DNA from: Triangularia verruculosa
Taxonomy: Eukaryota; Ascomycota; Sordariomycetes; Sordariales; Podosporaceae
Length of the DNA stretch: 64,000 bases
Reading direction: 5' to 3'
Assembly (NCBI GenBank): GCA_033296885.1
Contig: MU863890.1
Span: 186,001 to 250,000, forward strand
A program made the translations under genes and the position numbers. Below the pieces are notes generated by a model. That model made no database searches. It was not told the origin of the DNA and was given only the letters and a program-made list of their open reading frames with translations. Below are positions 43,672 through 56,048 of the stretch, piece after piece (position 1 is the stretch's first letter; each line of letters starts with the position of its first letter).

Positions 43672-45680
43672 CTATCTCTTGCGCTTCTTGCTCTTATCAA
43701 GCGCGCCGTTGGGCCCCCCAAGCTCGGGGTATTCGGACAAAACACCGTTCGTGAGCGGTGGTGCCGTCATCGAGGTCAGCGCCGTGGCCGGCGCCGATAC
43801 CTCGTCCTTGACAAGAGGAACGCCCATGTGTCGGCCGTAGCGCCCTTTGCGACCATTGCCTTCGTCCTCGCTGATGCACTGATCCGCAGCCATGCCGGCA
43901 TCCTTGCAGCGACCACACGGTCTCTGCCTGTCGCAGCCCTTCTTACTCTTGCGGCACCGCTGGCAGCGTGGCTTGGTGGAGAGGTCGGGATGCTCATCGT
44001 CACCAGCAGTGAGGGACGGCGCAGTGTTGGAGACAACAGATTGCTTGCGCGAAGCAGGCAGCGACGCCGGAGACATGGGACCAAGAGCAGCTGCAGCTCC
44101 GTTGGCTGTCGCTGCTGCTGTGGACACTGCCGCCGGCGCCTTCTTGACCTTGGGCTTCTGAGGCCTGGGTTTTGACTGCGCCGCGGCCTTGGTCTGGTGG
44201 AGCGTGTTGGCCTTGAGCTTGGTTCTTGGCTTGGGAGCCGCCATGCTAGTTTTCGGAACACCGTCCGAATAGTAACCATCTTCACCGCTGGTGTCGGCCC
44301 CGTCAGCGGGACCAACAAAGTGGCTCTCTGTGGTTTGAAGAATCTTTTTGTGATGACCGGCGGCGTCAAGCTTCTGTCTCCGCGCCGCCGGCACGTCATG
44401 GTCGCTATCGGCATCGCTCGTAGCACCCGTCGACGACGCGGCATCAGCTCTGCCGCTAAAGGTGTCATCCATGGTGGACGCAGAGGTTCGGCCATGCGTA
44501 GAGACCTCGCTCAGGCGCATAAGCTGAACGGCGACATCCTTGTCTAATTCGGACACGCAGCTGTTGGCGTCACCATCTGGTGTCGCCATCATGGGCATCC
44601 CCGGCGTGGCCGCGAAGCCGAAGCTGCCGCGCGAGCGCCGCATATCACTACCGGGTGTGGGGTACATGTAGGAATGCGCAGCAAACCCATTGTTGTAGCT
44701 GTGGGGCGAGTGCAAGGCTGGCCGAGGGTTGCTGAATGGATTTGGCCCGGACTGGATATAGGGCAGCGAGGGACGAAGTTGATGATCTGGACGCCGCGCC
44801 GGTGAGACGGAAGGATTGGACGTGGCGGCAGGCATCTGCGGAGGAGCAAAGAGAGGCAACTCCTGGGCACGGCAAACACTTGGGTCAGCGAACAGGGAAT
44901 CCACAATCCAACATGGCACAGGTCGCAACATACCGAACTCTCAAACTTGGGGCGCTTGCGACGGCCACCCTCGACAATGTTGTCCACACTGATCTCGGTG
45001 TTTCCGAGATGGTCCTTGCTTCTGCTGGACGACGAGCCCGGCGCGCCGTCGCCGCTGCTGTAGCCGTTGAAGCTCTCGTTGTGGCTGTCGCCGTTCAGCT
45101 GCGTCCTGTTCTTGGCAGAACGTGATCGTCCCTTCTTGGAGCCGGGGTTGTTGTTTGCCGAGCCGCTGCGACGTCCACGACCGCCATTCGGCGACGGGCT
45201 GCGCATACGTGACACAGGCGAAGGAGGTCTGGCGAAGAGATGATCGTCTGGGCGTGCAGGTTGCAGATGCGACTGCGGCATGTAGCTGTCGGCGTTATAA
45301 AAGGTGTGATGGGAGGCTGAAGGGTGGTCATAGGCATATGTTCGGGGAAGCTCGTCATGAACTCGTACGGAAACGGTCATGTCATGGCCAAAGTTCTCGT
45401 AGTGGGGTATGAGGATGTTGCCCTCCCCGTCTTCAAAACTGACGCCCTTGGAGATGGTCTGCGTGGTATACAGACCATAGAAGTTCTTGACTGTCGACAC
45501 AATCGACTCTGTAGAGTCGTGAGGATAGATCTTGACACGCAGGGGCAAGCGCCCCCGCGACGCCTGGAAGATCAGGACGAATGTGACTTGCTTGGGCTCC
45601 GCGACAGTACGGGGTGAGATGCTGCCGTTAGGCTGAGCCGTGCGCCCGTGGCTTGTCCCGGTTGGCGACATGGCTGCCAT
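43672..45680 (-). CDS. Zn2Cys6 zinc-cluster protein with C-terminal zinc cluster
   Basis: Putative fungal transcription regulator; I do not recognise a named gene. Exons 44934-45680 and 43672-44862, with a 71-nt intron (GTATGT...GTGCCCAG); 645 aa. Start MAAMSPTGTSHG at 45680. The N-terminal part (about 30-115) is a compact conserved-looking fold: VTFVLIFQASRGRLPLRVK, then STVKNFYGLYTTQT and GVSFEDGEGNILIPHYENFG. This is followed by long Ser/Pro/Gly-rich disorder with a basic patch (GGRRKRPKFESS). The zinc cluster CQRCRKSKKGCDRQRPCGRC ends at C-x9-C (spacing C-x2-C-x6-C-x5-C-x2-C-x9-C) and sits near residue 540, unusually far C-terminal. No middle fungal-trans domain is visible. The end is basic (DKSKKRKR), a likely nuclear localisation signal. 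Confidence 0.83.
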
Positions 45681-48600
45681 TGTATAATGTGTATATGTGT
45701 GTATGTAGTGTATCGAGTTGATTGTGTGTCGCTGATGGAGCTCAGCGCCGCTGGTTTTGTCTGGTCGATAAAGCACTCAACAATCGCATTCAGGTTGGAC
45801 AAGCGCTCGAAAAAACCGGCGAGGGTACGGTGCTAAAGGACGGGGTCGGCGCTGAGGGGTGGGTAGACAGTGGTCTATCCTTGATTGAGGTCACCGCCAG
45901 TGCCGCAAGGACCAAGATGGCTCTTGTGGATGCCGGGGTGGTGCCAGATGGTGTTGGGGACGTCGTAAGGCGGTGGTCGTCAGTTGGTGGAAACCGTTGG
46001 ATCTGGAGAGAGTAATGCGACAATTAGAGCCACGGATGGATAGACGGAAGCAAGAAGAAGAGACAATGTCATCAAGGGCTGTCCCAGCAAGAAATGCGGT
46101 GGGGGACCGGGGGTATAGGAATGCTCGGTGGACAGCGATGGTCGGGGAACGGGCGCAACGCAGCAGAAGAAGCGGGTGCTCGTCGGGGGACAGGGCAAGC
46201 TTCTTGTGGGAAGCGGAAGGCAAGAGGGCATATGGAGCAAGATGCTGGGATCGCAAAAGACAAACTGGGCCAGGATGCTTACTGTATGGTTGGGGGAGCG
46301 GTAGTGTCGAGCAGGAATTGAGCTGCGATCTCGTGTCGTCCCGTTGAAGATGCGGGCCTGGGCCTGGTCAGAGGTAGTCTGTGTGAGCAACATGGGAGCA
46401 AAGTCGGGACGGGCGGAAGACGGCTTGGGTGGCCGGCGATGGGATGGGGTGCGATGGGGTGCTTTGGGGATGGCAATGGCTTACCAGAGGAACCGGGTGG
46501 TTTGATGGGACCGAGTTGAGCAATTCGGAGGTTGTGGGCGAAGAGGAGAATGGAGGAGTCGCAAAGAATCTGCATTAAAAGAGCAGATGCGGTAATCGCA
46601 CACCCGCACACCAAACTGCCTGACCTTTGCGCGGGTCCGTCTCTCCTCTGTCCTCGACACTGTGCCACCACACAATGGCCCGGGACAGAACAGCACAGAA
46701 CTGTTAGAGCAAGAAGACGTGAAGAGCCTCTCCTGTTTCCTGATGGATTTTGATTTTGATATCTGTGATTTGGCCAATTTCCGGCCTTGCGCACCCCGAT
46801 CGCATCCTCATTCAACTCATTCAAGCCCTTGCGCCAGCGTGCGAAGAGCTGCCAACTGGGCGCTTTTCGCACGGCCAGCGGAGCGCTTGCAGACGTGGTG
46901 ATCCACACTGACCGCACCTAACCTTACCTCACCTCTGGCAAGCTTTCAGGTCACTCACTGATCAGCCCGTGGCTTCTGCCAACCTGGTCCGGCCTGGGCC
47001 TGGACATCCATTTCCCCTCCCCTGTCTGTATTGCTTTGGTCAAGATCAAGATGATCTTGAAGAATAGGAAGAAAGAAGGCGGCTGCTTTGTTTCGGGTCT
47101 CTTGTATCATGCACAGCGCATTCGGGGCGCATTCCGCTTTGCGCCAACATCTGAGAATGTGCCATCTTCTTCCAGGGCAGGCACATTCCGATTTGAAAAC
47201 CTGGCCATCATCTGCCAGCTCTTGTCTAATTATTACTCCTTATCTTTCTCAGAAACCTAGTTCCAAGATATGCGATGGCGCAGCCTCCCGGGGGAGCAAG
47301 CAGCAGCAGTGGCAGTCAAGGCAAAAGGCCCGCTGCAGTTAGGTAAGTGTCTGTACGAATACCAATTCTGAGAGATCATTTTATTCTCCTCCCGGAGGTG
47401 GATATGGAAAGTAATAGGGCAGCCATGCCGACCGTCCGGAGATGGTAGACCGCTCTTAGCAGCACGAGATTGAAGACAGAGACAGCGCCATCTTTTCTTC
47501 TTCTGCGCGCGGCTAATACCCCGTGGCTGTTTCTCAACATCAAGACTCTGTTTACAGTCGCGAAGCTTGTTGCTTGCCTTGTGAGGCGCATAGGGGCATC
47601 CGGTTTGCGAAACACACGCGCTGCTCGCCTTCTCCTGGGTCTCGCCAATGACGACCTTGGGGAAAGCCGTTGTTGGTCTGACCATTGAGGACCGCCTGAC
47701 TGTACGACTCGGTTTGGCTTTCCTTTTTCTGGTATTCTTGGGCACACACACAAGAAATCAAATGTAGGGTCAGCGCCCCGGGTCTCCTCTGGCTGGCCAA
47801 GTCGAGCCAGTGGACGAGAACGTGCCAGAGAGGTTCATGAACCCCCCCCCAGGTGTCCGTCGCGGGCCATCTCGAACCCATCCATCAGCCAATGGCAACC
47901 GACAGCGAGGTAGCGCAACAACAGGGGTCTTGCTGTAGATGTGCCTGGCACTGATAGGCAGGACCGGTGCCTCTGACTGCCCAAGGCCAGCAAAGGAAGC
48001 GCGATGGCCCTGCCTGCAGCAAAGCAGTTGCATTTTCAGATAAAATCTCCGCTGATGGGCAGAGACTTGGGAGACCTATGGCCAGATTCCACATTGCCGG
48101 GCGGGCAAAGCAATCGCTTGCCTGCCCCGGCCAGTGCCAATGGCAAGAGACAGAGGGAGGGGAGAAGGTGGTGGAAGAGCCTGAAGTGACATAAGGTTGT
48201 CTTGGGCCGAGTGTATTTGAAGGAAGCCGGACCGTATGTCCCCTCTTTTTGACAATTGTTGAGGTAACTTTGTGCGCTGCGTTGCGCGAGTGTGGGTGTG
48301 TCGTCCTTGGTCTGTAGAGGGGAGGATCGGGCGCGGCTCGATGCGCTGGCAAAGTTTCAAATGCAAAGCCTGCATCGAATCATCGCGCCAGATTCCCCGA
48401 ACTCTCCCAGTGTCAGACCGTCAACAAAGGACCCCAGACCCGCCTATTACTTGCCACTGCTCTATTATTCGTGATCTCCTGGCCCTTGGTCGCTGTGGTC
48501 GCCTCGAAGCTCGCTGTTGCGGAAACGCTAGAGACGCAACTAGGCAAGTCGGGTGGGTGGTGATATCTCGAGGGAAAATACCCCTCCACGCCATCAAGAC

Positions 48601-51237
48601 TACCGCATGCAGCTCAGGCCCGGACGAGCGCACTTGCGTCCATGGCACCTCTTCCCCACCTTCACCGAGACGGAGGAGGCGGACAGGCAGACAGGCAGTT
48701 GTGGTGGCGGGTCGTACATGCTTCGTACGTATATACATACATAGATTGAGTTTTGGGCTCTGTCTGGTTGAAGGCGTCAGTTGTCAGCGCCAGTGGCTGC
48801 CATGCCATTCCGTGGATCTTGGCTGCTTCCATGACCGCAATGCACCCTTGCCCGTTTCGAGCGCCGGATCTGCAACCGCCAAACGCCCTCGATTTTCTCC
48901 TCTTTGCTTGATGTCCCGGCTTTGTCGCAAGACTCCTCTGGCGGACTTGCCGGGCAGGATCCAGCGATTGGTGTCACCAGGTACCACGGCGCATTGTTTT
49001 TGGAAGGTTGCGATCGCTCTATCCGTCATGTTTGTCGCATCCAAACTCACAAAGAGAAGATGAAGGAAGTCCACGATCTTGTGGGGCACACAACAAGCTC
49101 CGGCCCCACACGGCTGGCCCATGGCCCTAGCAAGAAACGAAGGAAGCTCTGCTGTGGGAGGAATACAATGGCTATCGCAAGGAGGAGGGGATGGTCCCGG
49201 TTTCGCCACGGCCACAAAAACCTTGACGTGTGTGCCAGTGTTCCAAGAGGGGCACACGTTGTCGGTTGCGCTACATTAATGGAAGCTGCGCAAGAGATGG
49301 CATCATCTTTAGCACCCTACTCCGCAGCGGAGCGAGTCGCGGAAGAAGCCACCCCTGCTGTCGACCGACATCTCTCGCGGCAGAGCACATCCGTTCCGTT
49401 GGCAAAGTTTCAATTGCTAAGTCTGCGCCATCTCGCCGCCTCTTTTCACCTGACTGTCCTATTTCTGAGGTAAGGTGGTGTGGGATTCCACCACATGGCA
49501 CATGCTCTGATCTGGAAGACGAGATCGAGAGGAGGGGTCTGTCGCATTCCGCAAGAGGGGTCGAGGCCTTGTAGGCGATTTGGCTCTTGGTGTCGCCTCT
49601 GGGAAACCCCCGCTGACCGGAATCATTGGGAAAAGCGACAAGAAGGAGCTTTATGGCTCCAGAAAAAGCTTTGATAGCTCTTCGTGTTGGTATGAACACG
49701 CACAATGTGTGCTTTCGGCCATTATTGCTGCGCCAAGTTGGATGACTGGTAAAGGCCGACTTTCTCCACCCACCGCCGCACGGAAAGATTTCCTCCAGGC
49801 GGGAACCCTGACGCATAGGTAATTGATGAATGACCTGGAGTCGTCGCGATAGATTTCTACGGATCCTCAGAGAAGTAAAAAAAAATGGAAATAGCCAACT
49901 GACCAAAGGAATATTGCAATTCAATCGGACCTTGAATTAAAGGAAGGAGCTCACGTGATGACGCGCCAAATGCCCCGCCAATGGTAAGCTTGGCGGCAGC
50001 GACCTCGATTGAAAAGAAAGCGGCTGGGAGCCAATAGGAGTGCGCTGAGAAGGAAATGAATTCAAGGGCGACTTGAGTTGGCCAATTCTATTGTCATATT
50101 TCGACAATAGCCCGTGCGACACACTGTGGTGATATATGCTGAAATATGGTTGATTATATGCTCTGAAAAGTTGACGCGCCTGGCGCGATCACAGGTCAAT
50201 GCCGCGGCGGGGCTACGTCACCTAGGGTTGGCGGGGAAGAAAAGAAGAACCATGGTCCGTGCCTCTGCCAAGTATTCTCCGTCAACAAGCATCTGATTGG
50301 TGACTTGTTGTGCATCGCTGGACTGCTGCTACTGCACAGTCGACCTGGACTCCACGATGGAGTCCATAACTCCATAGTTGTCATGCCTTGTCTGGGATAC
50401 AATGGCAAGGCTGTAAGTGGTGATATATCAGCTCAGTTTGGGTGTTGAACAGCGGTTGATGCCGTTTCTTTGAGTTCCCAGCATGATGGGGGATCGGGGT
50501 CACCCCGTTAACGACCAGCACCGGCATGAAATGGGCTGCACGGACCACACCGACTGATGGAACTCTGGCTGTGTTTACTTGCATGCTGTCAATAAACAGA
50601 TGGTGAAAAACATTCCCTCTGCGCTCTTTAACCTGCGCTCCACACCCAACATCTGCCGCAAGGAAGGCATTGTCGATTCTGCACAGCAATCGTTGCTCCA
50701 GCTTGTTCTTCCTCATGTCCTCGACCTCGACCTAGTGTGTGAAGGCGCGCCCCCGCTTGACGTGTTGAACTTTGAGGCGCCTTCCAAAGACCCTCGCGCC
50801 CTCCTTCCCGCCCACCTCTATTTTTTGCGACGCCGCGGCAACCAGCGCCGACGATAGCTTCACCACCCTTCCACCCCCGCCTCGCTCGCTCCATTGCTCC
50901 GCTTTATATCTCGATATCTTCAACGCCATTCGCCGGTTCCTCCAGTATTGTCAGCAGAAACAATCCATCGCGAGGGGCGACAATAAGCATCAAATTTCTG
51001 ATTCAGGAGCGGGGACCACCTTGCTCGTCGAGGGCCAGAAAGACCAGCCGCCTTCTTTTCCGTCTCGCAACCGCCTCTCAAACTACCTCTCGCTTTCTTC
51101 CACAAATACCTCACTTTCCAGCGAGGCCCAGAAACCATCATCTCATTGTTCCCGCAGCCAAGACGATATCCTGACGGAAAAGATCTTTGCGACAACAGCC
51201 TCAACCAACATTGACTACAAGGTAACAATCCGACAAT
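45681..51237. other. 5.6-kb interval without a supported gene
   Basis: Lies between the divergent starts of the Zn2Cys6 gene and cyclin B. Many short frames occur on both strands, the longest about 260 codons (48272-49063), but none shows a domain, transmembrane pattern or consistent introns. The stretch just before cyclin B (about 50830-51200) is CT-rich, like a fungal 5' leader. A long regulatory region and/or long leaders are the simplest reading; a noncoding transcript is possible. Confidence 0.45.
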
Positions 51238-53494
51238 ATGGATGCCAAGGTGTGTCTTCCTACCCAGGTCTCCTCCCCACATTCTCTCTCTACCCAACCG
51301 CAAACATCCCCTCGCAAGTCTGCGAGCCCCCCCCCCCCCCCACCCACCTTACCCCTCTACCTATTCACCACTTGCATGAGCGGACTCCTTCCTGCCCCCT
51401 CCATCGTCAGCAAGACTAACCAGCTTCTCTCCTCAACCAGCCTCAGCGCCCTCTGCGGGTCTACCAGGCCGCCCATAGCAACGAGAATATTCATTCCGGC
51501 AAGTCGTCCTTGCACCAGCGAAACAAGTCGATTGGCAACGTCAAGACCATGGCGAACACGGGCACACTCAACGCCCCTCCCAAGCGATCCATTCTCCACG
51601 ATCTGAGCAATACCAATCGCCCCTTGGCCGACGAGCAGGTCGGTAAGGCAGTTCGCGCTCGCGCCAAGTCGGTGGTTGGTGCTGTTGCCCCCTCTGTTGT
51701 GGGCGCTGTTCGCGTCGACGAAAAGGAGAACCACCAAGCTGCGCCCGTCCCGGTTGCGAAGTCCTACAAGGTGGCTCCGATCAACGCCACAAAGCCCACC
51801 ACTCGTAACGTCAACAGCCTCAACCAGCAGCGTCCCGTCGGCGCTCTTGCCCAGCCCCCTCTCAAGAATGGTGTTCCCAAGAGCATCAAGCCCACCATGA
51901 TCTACCGGGACAACAACGAGCAGGACGTCGCTGGTCGCGTCGAGATTGCTAGCGGAGTCGACGATCTGGTCGCCATCGTTGACAAGCAGATTAAGCACCC
52001 GCGTCAGCCCAAGAGCCAGCCGGCTCAGAAGGCCCAGCAGGCTGTCCAGAAACAAACCCAGACCAAGGTTGTGGCCAAGACCGAGAAACCCGTCGAGTTC
52101 GACGACGAGAGTGATTTCGACGACAATGTTACCGAGGCGGCTTACGAGGACGCCTTGGAGCAGATCTCGTACGACCCCGTCAGCACTGCCAACCGCGAGA
52201 CGGTTGAGCCCGATTCCGGTGTTTCCGCCTCGATCACCCACCATGCCAAAGCCCTGCCCACCGGGCCCCTTGCCTCCGAGGAGGACGAGTATTCCGACGA
52301 GGATCACTCCGGCGTTTACGAGGACAATGGCTACACGACGGCCCACTCCTACCGGTCTCATGGCGATAACACCACAGGCGGCCTGACCACCATGGTGGCT
52401 CCTGCCGTCACGATCAATGCTCAGAGAGAGCTTCAGATTGCCGAGGAGTGGGTTCGTTCCACCCTGACCGAGGAAGAAATTGAGGAGGAGGCTTGGGACG
52501 TCAGCATGGTGGCTGAATATGGCGAAGAGATCTTTGCTTACATGAGACAGCTTGAGGTGTGTATATGTGATTTCACAGTTTTGAGAGATGTTGTACTGAC
52601 ATGTTTTGGCAGGATTCCATGGTCCCGAATCCTCATTACATGGATAACCAGACCGAGATCCAGTGGTCGATGCGCGCGGTTCTCATGGACTGGTTGGTTC
52701 AGGTACACCACCGGTTTTGCCTGCTCCCCGAGACGCTGTTCCTCACCGTCAACTACATTGACCGCTTCCTCTCGGTCAAGATTGTCTCGCTCGGCAAGCT
52801 CCAGCTTGTTGGCGCCACCGCCCTTTTCGTCGCGGCCAAGTACGAGGAAATCAACTGCCCATCAGTTCAGGAAATTGTGTACATGGTGGACTCTGGCTAC
52901 AACGTGGATGAAATCCTCAAGGCGGAGCGCTTCATGCTTAGTATGCTGCAGTTTGAGCTTGGCTGGCCTGGTCCCATGAGCTTCCTGCGTCGCATTAGCA
53001 AGGCTGATGACTACGAGTTGGAGACTCGCACTTTGGCCAAGTACTTTTTGGAGGTCACCATCATGGATGAGCGCTTTGTTGGCAGTCCTGCCAGCTACAT
53101 TGCCGCCGGTGCCCATTGCATTTCCCGCATGTTCCTTGAGAAGGGTGATTGGGTGAGTTTTTCCATGTTGCTTGTTGTTTCATGTCAAGCACTAACCTCG
53201 CTCCAGACTCTCTCTCACATTCACTACTCTGGCTACACCCTGAGCCAGCTTAAGCCTCTCATCAACATGATGTTTGAGTGCTGCCGCGACCCTCGCAAGC
53301 ACCATAGCGCCGTCTACGACAAGTACGCGTCCCCCAAGTACAAGAATGCCTCGACCTATGTTGAGAGCAAGATGCTCCGCGGTGTGACGCTTGCCTATCT
53401 CTACAACGCCATGGCCGATGCCGCGAGCTCCTCCAACTCCGAGTCGGAGGCTTTCCGGGCGAACCACCCCTCGCTCGTTGCCCTCGAGGCCTAA
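51238..53494 (+). CDS. G2/mitotic-specific B-type cyclin
   Basis: Regulatory subunit of CDK1 driving entry into mitosis (orthologue group of nimE/cdc13). Exons 51238-51249, 51441-52556, 52613-53152 and 53207-53494; 651 aa. The first exon encodes only MDAK; the 191-nt intron (GTGTGT...GACTAACC...ACCAG) contains a 15-C run. The destruction box RSILHDLSN (R-x-x-L-x4-N) is at residues 53-61, predicting APC/C-dependent degradation. The cyclin box begins near residue 370 with the hallmark SMRAVLMDWLVQVHHRF, then LTVNYIDRFLS and GATALFVAAKYEEI; the C-terminal cyclin fold includes PASYIAAGAHCISRM and KASPKYKNAST-like sequence (YASPKYKNAST). The last intron (54 nt) is stop-free and in frame. The N-terminal half is long and disordered, as usual. 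Confidence 0.94.
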
Positions 53495-56048
53495 TTCCCA
53501 GACTTCGCTTGCACCTAGAAATCTCGCTTTTACTTTGATGTACTTGTTCATCTTTGCGAGAACTTCCGGCATACCGTTGCTAGAAACCGTTGCAGCACCA
53601 CAGCAGATCGAACCTCATCGGTCTCGCACAGCATGGATCACCTTTTTTGATCTTGCTACACTGGTGCTTCACCATTTTCTGGGTCAGCGAACGTCTTTGG
53701 GATGTGCCTCGCTTCGACAGGCACAAGAAAGCCCGTAGCAGAGATATGTTTGCTCTTGCTACCGGCTGTCACCAACAGTTTTCTTTTCTTTTTCTTGATT
53801 TTTTGCCTGCTTTTTATTCGCGCATCGGACTTTTTCTCCCGGCACTCGTCGCAACGTTCTCGCTTCTTCAGTGCATCATCCATGCATAGTTTTTGCGAAG
53901 ACACGGCGTCTTGGTTACTGGGACAACTTCCAGGATCGGTGCACATGTTTTTTTCACATCAAAGTCAACAACAAAATTCGTCTCTGACGATGCGACGAAT
54001 GCGCTTTACGATACCTTGTGCTTGTTTTCTTCTTTGCGACGACTTTTTTCTCTTTCGATGTCGATACCGTTTTTTTGCCGATTGCAAGCAATGAGGGGCC
54101 CGAGGGATTCTGAGCAAGCATCATGGCTTTTTACGTGGCGTTGAGGACAAGGGGACATGAGGCATTTGGGGCAAATGGGATGGGTTTGGTATCCCTGGTG
54201 GGAGGCGGTATATGGAATGATATCCCCGTGGCGCTTTTACACACATACTCCCCAAGAGACTGGGGGTGAAAAAGGCTGCAAGCAAGGCGTTTGGGCATGG
54301 GGAATATGGGGTGTTTATGGATGGGTTGTGTGTGATACATGTATAAATTATAATATCTCGCTTTAGTTTGGGGGGCCTGGTGGCGGATACATTTCTTTTC
54401 TATTTTCTTTCTCTTTCTCTCTCTGATGAGGAGAAGAGGGGAAGACAGATATTAGGGCAGGTATTATGTCGATGGGTTCACTTAGCTGGGGCCGGGGCAG
54501 GGGGTGTAGGAAAGGGGAGTTATTTTCACAGACCAATAGAGAATGGTAAACAAAAGATTTCCAAGAGACACGATGATGTGAGTGATGAGTGTTTATATCA
54601 AAGTATATGGCCAAGACTGGTGTTGAAACATCATGTTACATAAAAATTCAAGGGATGTTGCTGAAGATCAGTTGATGATCTCATGACTAGCGAGAAACGA
54701 TTTCCAAGCATGGATGACAAGATCGGACGTCTTCTAGAAACAAACAGATGTTCTATTCAAAGCACTGGAACACTGGTGAGATTCTCAAGAAGGGATGACA
54801 TTGACAATTGACGGGATGGAAAGGGGTTGCCTGTCGGTGCCTGTCAGTGCCTGTCTGTGTTCTCGTCTGTGTGCAGATCCAGGAATTTAAGCTTTTTTAT
54901 GGCCCTGGTTGGGCGATCTTGGGTGATCCCCGTGGCGTTTTTTTTTTTTTTTTGGGATACGTTAGAGCCATCTTGGCCAAATTGGACAATCACACTTGGA
55001 AGCTGTCACGAGTCCCGATGTGAAATGAGGCCTAGATCACACGCTCTCTCTCATCAGGGTCCAGAGCAGCAGCCAGTGACAACAGCCTCGGAGTAGCCGG
55101 ATGTTTTTCGGCTTGCATAGGGACAGGAGTCCAGAACGGCGTTGCGTGGATCGGAGGGCGGCTCCCGCGCTGGGCCGAGCTCTCTCTCTCTCTCGCGGCT
55201 ATTGTGCAAACTGGATCCCGCCACACCCGCCAAGACATGGATGCTCCCACACACACACAACCGTGAACACCCCACTGTAACCTAGTCAATTGCAGGTTCG
55301 GATTGGTCAGGTGGTGGAGAAAAATTGAGGAAAAAAATAAGAGACTTCACTTTTTTTCGGGCTGTGAGAAGAAGGCTCGGAATTTTTTGGAGTTCTTTTT
55401 TTTCTTCACCTTCTCCCCCAGATTTGAGTGATCCACTTTCTTCCTTTTCACCAAGGACCCTTGACCCCCGTCTTCTCCGGTTCGGCAAGGTCTCCATCTT
55501 TCCAGCCAGCCCCCCTTCCCCCTCCCCCTCCCCTCCCCTACCCCCCTTCTTTTTTTGTCTGGAGAGGTGGTGGTGCCCAGTCATCAGACAGACACGGCTT
55601 TTTCTGTTGTTGACACTTTTTTGTTTGCGCATCCATTGCGAGGCTTGAGTCAGAAACCCTCAACTTTCCGCCAGCACCAACTCTAAGTCTCCGCCCTCCT
55701 CGCGTGAGCACACAAGCTTTCACGTCTTCTCTTTTTTTTTTCCCTCTCTCTACGACCTCTTCATCTTCTACTTCATCTCGCAATTTATTTGCGGTACGTC
55801 ACGCAAAACAAAACCTCGCCGTCAACAGGGCCCTTTTGCCCAGCAGTCGCAAATTGACTCAAACACCACTTCGGCGCCAGCCTCTCTTTGCGACCCACAT
55901 TAGCTGATTGCGACAACGGCGTTAAAACGGCTTTGAATGCTGCGGTTTCTCGTTTCCGAAACATCGCACTAGGGTAGTAGACCTTTTTTTTGACACATCA
56001 AGAAAACAAAAAAAAAGAGGCTACAAACTACAAAGATACACGGCAATC
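53495..56048. other. Intergenic, cyclin B to Asp/Glu carrier
   Basis: 2.55 kb. The first part is T-rich 3' flank of cyclin B. Near 54942-54953 there is a T run, and 55490-55560 is a C/T-rich block. The sequence before 56049 is a CT/A-rich leader. No gene or RNA supported. Confidence 0.4.

Noticed and set aside
48272..49063. 263-codon frame in the large gap before cyclin B
   Set aside because: Cys/Arg/Ser-rich random-looking composition, with no domain, hydrophobic pattern or splicing support.
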